Assembly: GCA_002311975.1 (NCBI GenBank)
Contig: DCAL01000078.1
Location: 10,023-21,165, forward strand
Source of the DNA: Fidelibacterota bacterium UBA1134
GTDB lineage: Bacteria; Fidelibacterota; Marinisomatia; Marinisomatales; S15-B10
DNA: 11,143 nucleotides
Reading direction: 5' to 3'
Part shown: piece by piece, positions 8,270 through 11,143 of the stretch
Position numbering within the stretch: the stretch's first letter is position 1
Layout of the letters: the number at the start of each line of letters is the position of its first letter
The notes under the pieces: generated by a model
Database searches by the model: none
Told to the model about the DNA's origin: nothing
The model's input: the letters and a program-made list of their open reading frames with translations, nothing else
Position numbers and translations under genes: made by a program

Positions 8270-8278
8270 CTCCTTTCT
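8270..8278 (-). promoter_or_regulatory. Strong Shine-Dalgarno site of polA
   Basis: The minus strand reads AGAAAGGAG here, complementary over nine bases to the usual bacterial 16S 3' tail. Six bases later comes ATT (8263-8261) in the polA frame. One base further on, TTG (8262-8260) opens an out-of-frame 8-codon ORF ending with TAA at 8238-8236, five bases before an in-frame polA GTG at 8230. So translation probably starts at ATT, or at a tiny leader ORF with reinitiation at GTG. The sequence alone cannot decide between these. Confidence 0.7.
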
Positions 8279-8313
8279 CTCTATAAGACGGAATCTGTCC
8301 AAAATGATCGTTT

Positions 8314-8325
8314 TTGTCCAGACAA
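8314..8325. promoter_or_regulatory. 12-bp palindrome, possible operator
   Basis: TTGTC-CA-GACAA: perfect five-base arms around a two-base centre. It sits just downstream of the candidate polA -10 element, where a repressor or regulator could bind. It matches neither the E. coli nor the Bacillus LexA box. A single 12-bp palindrome may be chance. Confidence 0.25.
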
Positions 8326-8328
8326 TTA

Positions 8329-8348
8329 CCCCGTCATTTATGGCGGGG
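8329..8348. other. Short hairpin in the polA upstream region
   Basis: CCCCGTCA, a TTTA loop, then TGGCGGGG: an eight-pair stem with one G-U wobble when read as plus-strand RNA. No T-run follows on either strand, so it does not look like an intrinsic terminator. It overlaps the candidate -10 element, so if it matters it is more likely as DNA or as a leader structure. Confidence 0.35.
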
Positions 8349-8366
8349 ATACATTCAGTCTGTCGA
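8337..8366 (-). promoter_or_regulatory. Weak sigma70-like promoter candidate for polA
   Basis: On the minus strand TCGACA (8366-8361, five of six matches to TTGACA) lies 18 bases from CATAAA (8342-8337, four of six matches to TATAAT). Transcription would start near 8330 and give a leader of about 65 bases before the polA ribosome site. Such matches arise easily by chance, so this is only a candidate; its placement ahead of polA is its main support. Confidence 0.25.
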
Positions 8367-8620
8367 AATTCTGATTATGGATCAGTGGCTTTCTCTCATA
8401 CAATCCCCCAACGATCTTCTCGGATTCGTACTCTTCTTACTGATCTTTCCAATCTACCATGCAGTCTAATCCAAGGCTCATTCGTGTGGCGTCATTATCT
8501 TCTTTGCCGCGAAATTCATCGGGTTCCAAGAATTAACTCAAAAGGTGTACCTAGACAAGTACCGCCGGGAGGCAATACCCCCTCTCAATTGACTCCGTTC
8601 AAGCGGGATGCAACCACCTC

Positions 8621-10162
8621 TTGAGTGGCACATTTTTCTCCCTCGCTCTGCTCATAGGATTCACGGCAAAGGAACCTGCCGATCTGCTTCTGTTTAACGG
8701 GCGCATCTTCAGCGCCAATGAGAAGCTCGCCACGCATTCGGTAATGGTAGTAACCGATGGCAAGATCGTAGCGGTAGGTGACGCTTCACTAAAAAGTAGA
8801 TTCAACGCTCAAGATTCCGTTGACCTCCGCGGCAAGCTCCTTATTCCCGGCTTCAACGACACACATCAGCATGTTTTCGGACGGTCGAATCGATATATTG
8901 CCCTAGATGATGTTCGTTCTATCAGGGAGCTCAAGGATCTCGTCCGGTCAAAGGCGACTGAGTTGGGAGAGGAGGAGTGGATAACGGGTTACGGCTGGGC
9001 GAAGGATGATCTGGCGGAGAAGCGGCGGTCTTTACGTTGGGATTTTGACTTGGCAGAAATAAACCTCAACACGCCAGATCCTGAAGGCGGGATCATAGAG
9101 CGCGACAAAACTGGTAAACTGAACGGCACCATCCGCGAACGGCAAAATATCATCGGGCGTTTAGTTCCCGATCCAGCATGGGATGAGTTGAAGCCGAGCT
9201 TCATCACAAATCTTCGCGGACTCCTGAAGTTTGGCATCACCTCCTTCATCCAAGCCGGCGCAACTGTGGAGCAGTGGCAGGGGGTTTATGCCGAGTTTGG
9301 TTAAGAGTTGCCCCGAGCCGCAATTCAGATCTACTGGGCCGGCCGGGAGGCGATGCAAGCAGCTGGACTGAAGACAGGAGACGGAGACAACCGCCTACGT
9401 ATCGGTGTAGTCAAGGTTCTGGTTGACGGCGGATTCACAGGTCCAGCCGCCTATACCCTTGAACTCTACCGCGGCTGTCCAGACTACTTCGGCAAATTGA
9501 ACCACAGTGAAGAGGAGCTGCGCCGGATAATTCTGGACGCGCACGAGATGGGCTGGCAACTCGGCTTTCATGCGATCGGAGACGCTGCCATCAAAATTAC
9601 GTTGGAGATGTTTGTGGATGCTCTCGAGCGATTCCCGCGAAAAGATCATCGCCACTATCTGAAGCACTTCACCGTGTCGCCGCCGGAGGAGACATATCGC
9701 CTCATGGCCGAGAATAACATTCTGATCGCCCAACAGCCGAACTTTACGTGGACTATCGATAGCCGCTACAGTGAGACTCTCGATGACGAACGACTGGAGC
9801 ACAACAACGCTCTGCGGACACCCATGGCACGGTATCTTCATGGCACTCGGAAGCGACATCCTCCCACTGACCCTTTTCTCGGCATCTATACATAAGTTAC
9901 AAGACACGGTAAAAGCGGACGTGTCTTTGCTGCAAAAGAAGCACTAAGTATTGAATAAGCTATCATTGGCTACACGCGAAATGGTGCGTACATTACCTTT
10001 GAAGAGGGCGCCAAAGGTACTCTTGAGGTTGAAAAAATGGCTGACTTTGCAGTTCTCGCTCAAAACTTGTTGGAACTGTCCGATCAATCCATTCGGGATG
10101 TTTTTGTTGAGCAAACCTTTATCGGCGGAAAGCTTGTTCATGAACGAAAAGAATCTAAATAG
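8621..10162 (+). pseudogene. Decayed amidohydrolase (Amidohydro_3, YtcJ-like)
   Basis: Remnant of a metal-dependent amidohydrolase of about 530-560 aa. Recognisable pieces, in order: ADLLLFNGRIFSANEKLATH, IPGFNDTHQHVFG (metal-binding HxH), WITGYGWAKDDL, TPDPEGGIIERDKTGKLNGT, VVKVLVDGGFTG, LGFHAIGDAAI (metal His), HYLKHFTVSPPEE, then past the breaks GRVFAAKEALSIE, GYTRNGAYITFEEGAKGT and KMADFAVL. Damage: TAA at 9302-9304, 9893-9895 and 9956-9958, all in the one main frame. Between about 9840 and 9866 the family's ALGSD metal motif is readable only in another frame (GCACTCGGAAGCGAC), so there are two compensating frameshifts. A block of some 40 residues normally between the RWD helix and TPDPEGG is missing near 9056-9068. 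The start is also unclear: TTG at 8621 gives a signal-like LSGTFFSLALLIGF without a ribosome site. The frame ends at TAG 10160-10162. Not expected to make an active enzyme. Confidence 0.92.
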
Positions 10163-10246
10163 AATCGAGCATAGATCGAAACCTGGAAAGATCGCACTAT
10201 TCTTCATAACGGTTGCCCTGTTCGGATTCCAGACAATGCTTATCTC

Positions 10247-10253
10247 AGGAGGT
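10247..10253 (+). promoter_or_regulatory. Shine-Dalgarno site deciding the msrA start
   Basis: AGGAGGT lies six bases before GTG at 10260, the best ribosome site on the plus strand in this window. It favours the short, cytosolic form of MsrA over an in-frame ATG at 10140, which has only a weak GGCGGAAAG upstream. Confidence 0.75.
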
Positions 10254-10259
10254 AATAAA

Positions 10260-10778
10260 GTGAAGAACCTTGAAAAAGCCACCCTTGGCGCAGGATGCTT
10301 CTGGTGTGTGGAGGCGGTCTTTGACCGTATTGATGGCGTGGTGGATGTAGTGGCCGGGTATTCCGGTGGCACAGTTGCCAACCCATCTTACCAGCACGTT
10401 TGCACCGGGACAACCGGTCACGCTGAAGTGGCACAGATTACGTATGATGCCGATAAACTCTCTTATACGGAATTGTTAGACGTTTTCTGGAAGGCTCACG
10501 ATCCGACCACCCTCAACCGACAGGGAGCCGATGTGGGCACCCAATACCGATCAGCTATTTTCTATCATAACGAGAGCCAAAATCTGAAAGCCGAGGAATC
10601 GAAAGGTGAAATCTCTGAGTCCGGTGTCTTCGGAGAGAAGATTGTAACGGAGATTGTGCCGCTTGAGGAATTCTATGCGGCTGAGAATTATCATCAGGAC
10701 TATTTTGAAAACAATCCCGACGCATCTTACTGTCGTCTGGTCATCCGACCAAAGCTGAGAAAACTAAAACTCAAATGA
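10260..10778 (+). CDS. msrA: Peptide-methionine (S)-S-oxide reductase MsrA
   Basis: Reduces methionine-S-sulfoxide in proteins and free form, repairing oxidative damage with thioredoxin. 172 aa from GTG 10260. The catalytic motif GAGCFWCVE (11-18) has catalytic Cys13 and a second cysteine at 16, where E. coli-type enzymes have Gly. GYSGG is at 33-37, YQHVCTGTTGHAEVAQ at 44-59 includes the catalytic Glu57, HDPTTLNRQGADVGTQYRSA is at 80-99, and AENYHQDYF at 141-149. SYC near the end (Cys158) may be the recycling cysteine. The frame stays open upstream to 9951, but 9951-10139 only mirrors the amidohydrolase remnant in another frame. From ATG 10140 there would be 40 extra residues with a basic stretch and a hydrophobic run (KIALFFITVALFGFQTML), which reads like a signal peptide or anchor. 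That start would overlap the remnant's end by 23 bp. The next ORF begins at the stop as ATGA. Confidence 0.95.
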   Translation: MKNLEKATLGAGCFWCVEAVFDRIDGVVDVVAGYSGGTVANPSYQHVCTGTTGHAEVAQITYDADKLSYTELLDVFWKAHDPTTLNRQGADVGTQYRSAIFYHNESQNLKAEESKGEISESGVFGEKIVTEIVPLEEFYAAENYHQDYFENNPDASYCRLVIRPKLRKLKLK

Positions 10779-11008
10779 ACTGCGACAGATCTCCGGAAAT
10801 AACCTTTCTGACATGGGATCACATAGAAGTGGCGCACCGCGGTGTTTTCGAAGATATCGAGGCGTATCTCGGAGGTGTGCGTGCGTGGGACTGGAACGAG
10901 ACCGGAACGAATAACATTCTGGACGTCATTGTTTTCCCAAAAACCACATCAGCACTCCCACTTATGGATGGGTCGCCGGCTACAGTCAGCAAGGTGCAGA
11001 CTGGATGA
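10775..11008 (+). CDS. Small unrecognised ORF, possibly frameshifted
   Basis: A 77-aa frame starting with ATG inside the msrA stop (ATGA overlap), so it could be translated by coupling; no separate ribosome site is seen. I do not recognise the product. The N-terminal two thirds (VAHRGVFEDIEAYLGGVRAW, then a segment ending NNILDVIVFPK) look protein-like. After codon 56 the same frame turns into unconvincing text and stops at TGA 11006. The -1 frame, open from 10915, reads NHISTPTYGWVAGYSQQGA and ends FK at TAA 11023-11025, which is far more protein-like. The switch point coincides with TTTTCCCAAAAACC, where C-CCA-AAA (10936-10942) fits the -1 slippery pattern. The product would then be 83 aa. 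It may be a real frameshifted gene, a decayed remnant with a one-base loss in the A run, or a sequence error. Confidence 0.45.
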   Translation: MNCDRSPEITFLTWDHIEVAHRGVFEDIEAYLGGVRAWDWNETGTNNILDVIVFPKTTSALPLMDGSPATVSKVQTG

Positions 11009-11041
11009 ACCGGGTATTCAAATAAGACGTCAAGAGAAAAA

Positions 11042-11143
11042 TTGAACCGCCAAGGTAAAGTATGCATCATTAGCGGTGCCACGGACGGTATTGGTAGAGA
11101 AGCAGCACTAAACCTTGCCGAAATGGGATTTACACTTGGTCTT
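11042..11143 (+). CDS. Short-chain dehydrogenase/reductase, N-terminus only
   Basis: The first 34 codons of an NAD(P)-dependent SDR, cut by the right edge. KVCIISGATDGIGREAALNL is the Rossmann beta-1 strand and the TGxxxGIG cofactor loop (with Ser for the first Thr), followed by an NLAEMGFTLGL helix and strand. The text is closest to the retinol-dehydrogenase-like SDRs that begin with a GATDGIG loop. TTG at 11042 is the only standard start between the frame's preceding stop (TGA 11006) and the motif. AAGAGAAAAA just before it is a poor ribosome site, so the start is uncertain. Substrate cannot be told from this fragment. Confidence 0.85.
   Translation, partial: MNRQGKVCIISGATDGIGREAALNLAEMGFTLGL

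Larger units (their letters stand above)
8264..8620. other. Divergent intergenic region between polA and the amidohydrolase remnant
   Basis: About 350 bp with no credible gene. A plus-strand open frame crosses it (8178-8624), but its product has no family features and half of it is antisense to polA. The polA-proximal part holds the ribosome site, a palindrome, a hairpin and a weak promoter candidate, listed separately. The distal half (about 8400-8620) shows no tRNA, no terminator with a T-run and no clear plus-strand promoter. Confidence 0.6.

Noticed and set aside
8329..8348. Intrinsic terminator between the divergent genes
   Set aside because: The stem is short and no T-run follows on either strand; at this position between divergent genes a terminator is not expected.
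8178..8624. 148-codon plus-strand open frame across the polA upstream region
   Set aside because: Half is antisense to polA, its composition is not protein-like, and it ends as the amidohydrolase remnant begins; no ribosome site of note.
9302..9958. Three in-frame TAA codons as evidence of TAA recoding or a variant genetic code
   Set aside because: TAA ends alr here without read-through, the same gene has frameshifts and a missing block, and neighbouring genes are free of internal TAA. Decay explains it all.
9951..10139. A 63-codon N-terminal extension of MsrA
   Set aside because: This stretch is the out-of-frame shadow of the amidohydrolase C-terminus, which is well recognisable in its own frame.

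Overview
The window looks like a chromosomal segment of an uncultured bacterium with mid-range GC. Shine-Dalgarno sites are strong and gene starts are mixed (ATG, GTG, TTG). The lipoprotein signal on the glycoside hydrolase and the family mix (proofreading-competent DNA polymerase I, a two-domain GH3 lipoprotein, DrrA-type ABC exporter, MsrA) would suit a diderm lineage, perhaps of the FCB group. No marker gene here fixes the phylum, so that placement is a guess.

Layout. From about 8.26 kb down to the left edge, everything reads on the minus strand as one compact gene series: polA, then 95 bp later an ABC ATPase, its ABC-2 permease, a nucleoside 2-deoxyribosyltransferase-like enzyme, a BadF/BadG-type N-acetylglucosamine kinase, alanine racemase, and a GH3 beta-N-acetylhexosaminidase lipoprotein cut by the left edge. 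The five junctions after the ATPase start all overlap (4, 4, 11, 8 and 14 bp), so translational coupling is likely. GH3 glucosaminidase, GlcNAc/MurNAc-type kinase and Alr fit peptidoglycan turnover and D-alanine supply. The role of the exporter and of the deoxyribosyltransferase-like enzyme in this set is not obvious.

The stretch from 8264 to 8620 is a divergent intergenic region. It holds a strong Shine-Dalgarno site that points to an ATT codon in the polA frame, a weak promoter candidate, a 12-bp palindrome and a short hairpin.

From 8.62 kb rightward, reading is on the plus strand. First comes a decayed YtcJ-like amidohydrolase (Amidohydro_3): one recognisable frame broken by three TAA codons, a pair of compensating frameshifts and a missing internal block. 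Next are an intact msrA (with a choice between a cytosolic and a signal/anchor-bearing start), a small unrecognised ORF starting by ATGA overlap with msrA that appears to continue in the -1 frame across a C-CCA-AAA heptamer, and the first 34 codons of a short-chain dehydrogenase/reductase running off the right edge.

I saw no RNA genes, insertion sequences, CRISPR arrays or phage genes. The most notable points are the non-standard polA start, the decay zone on the right, and the possible frameshift site.
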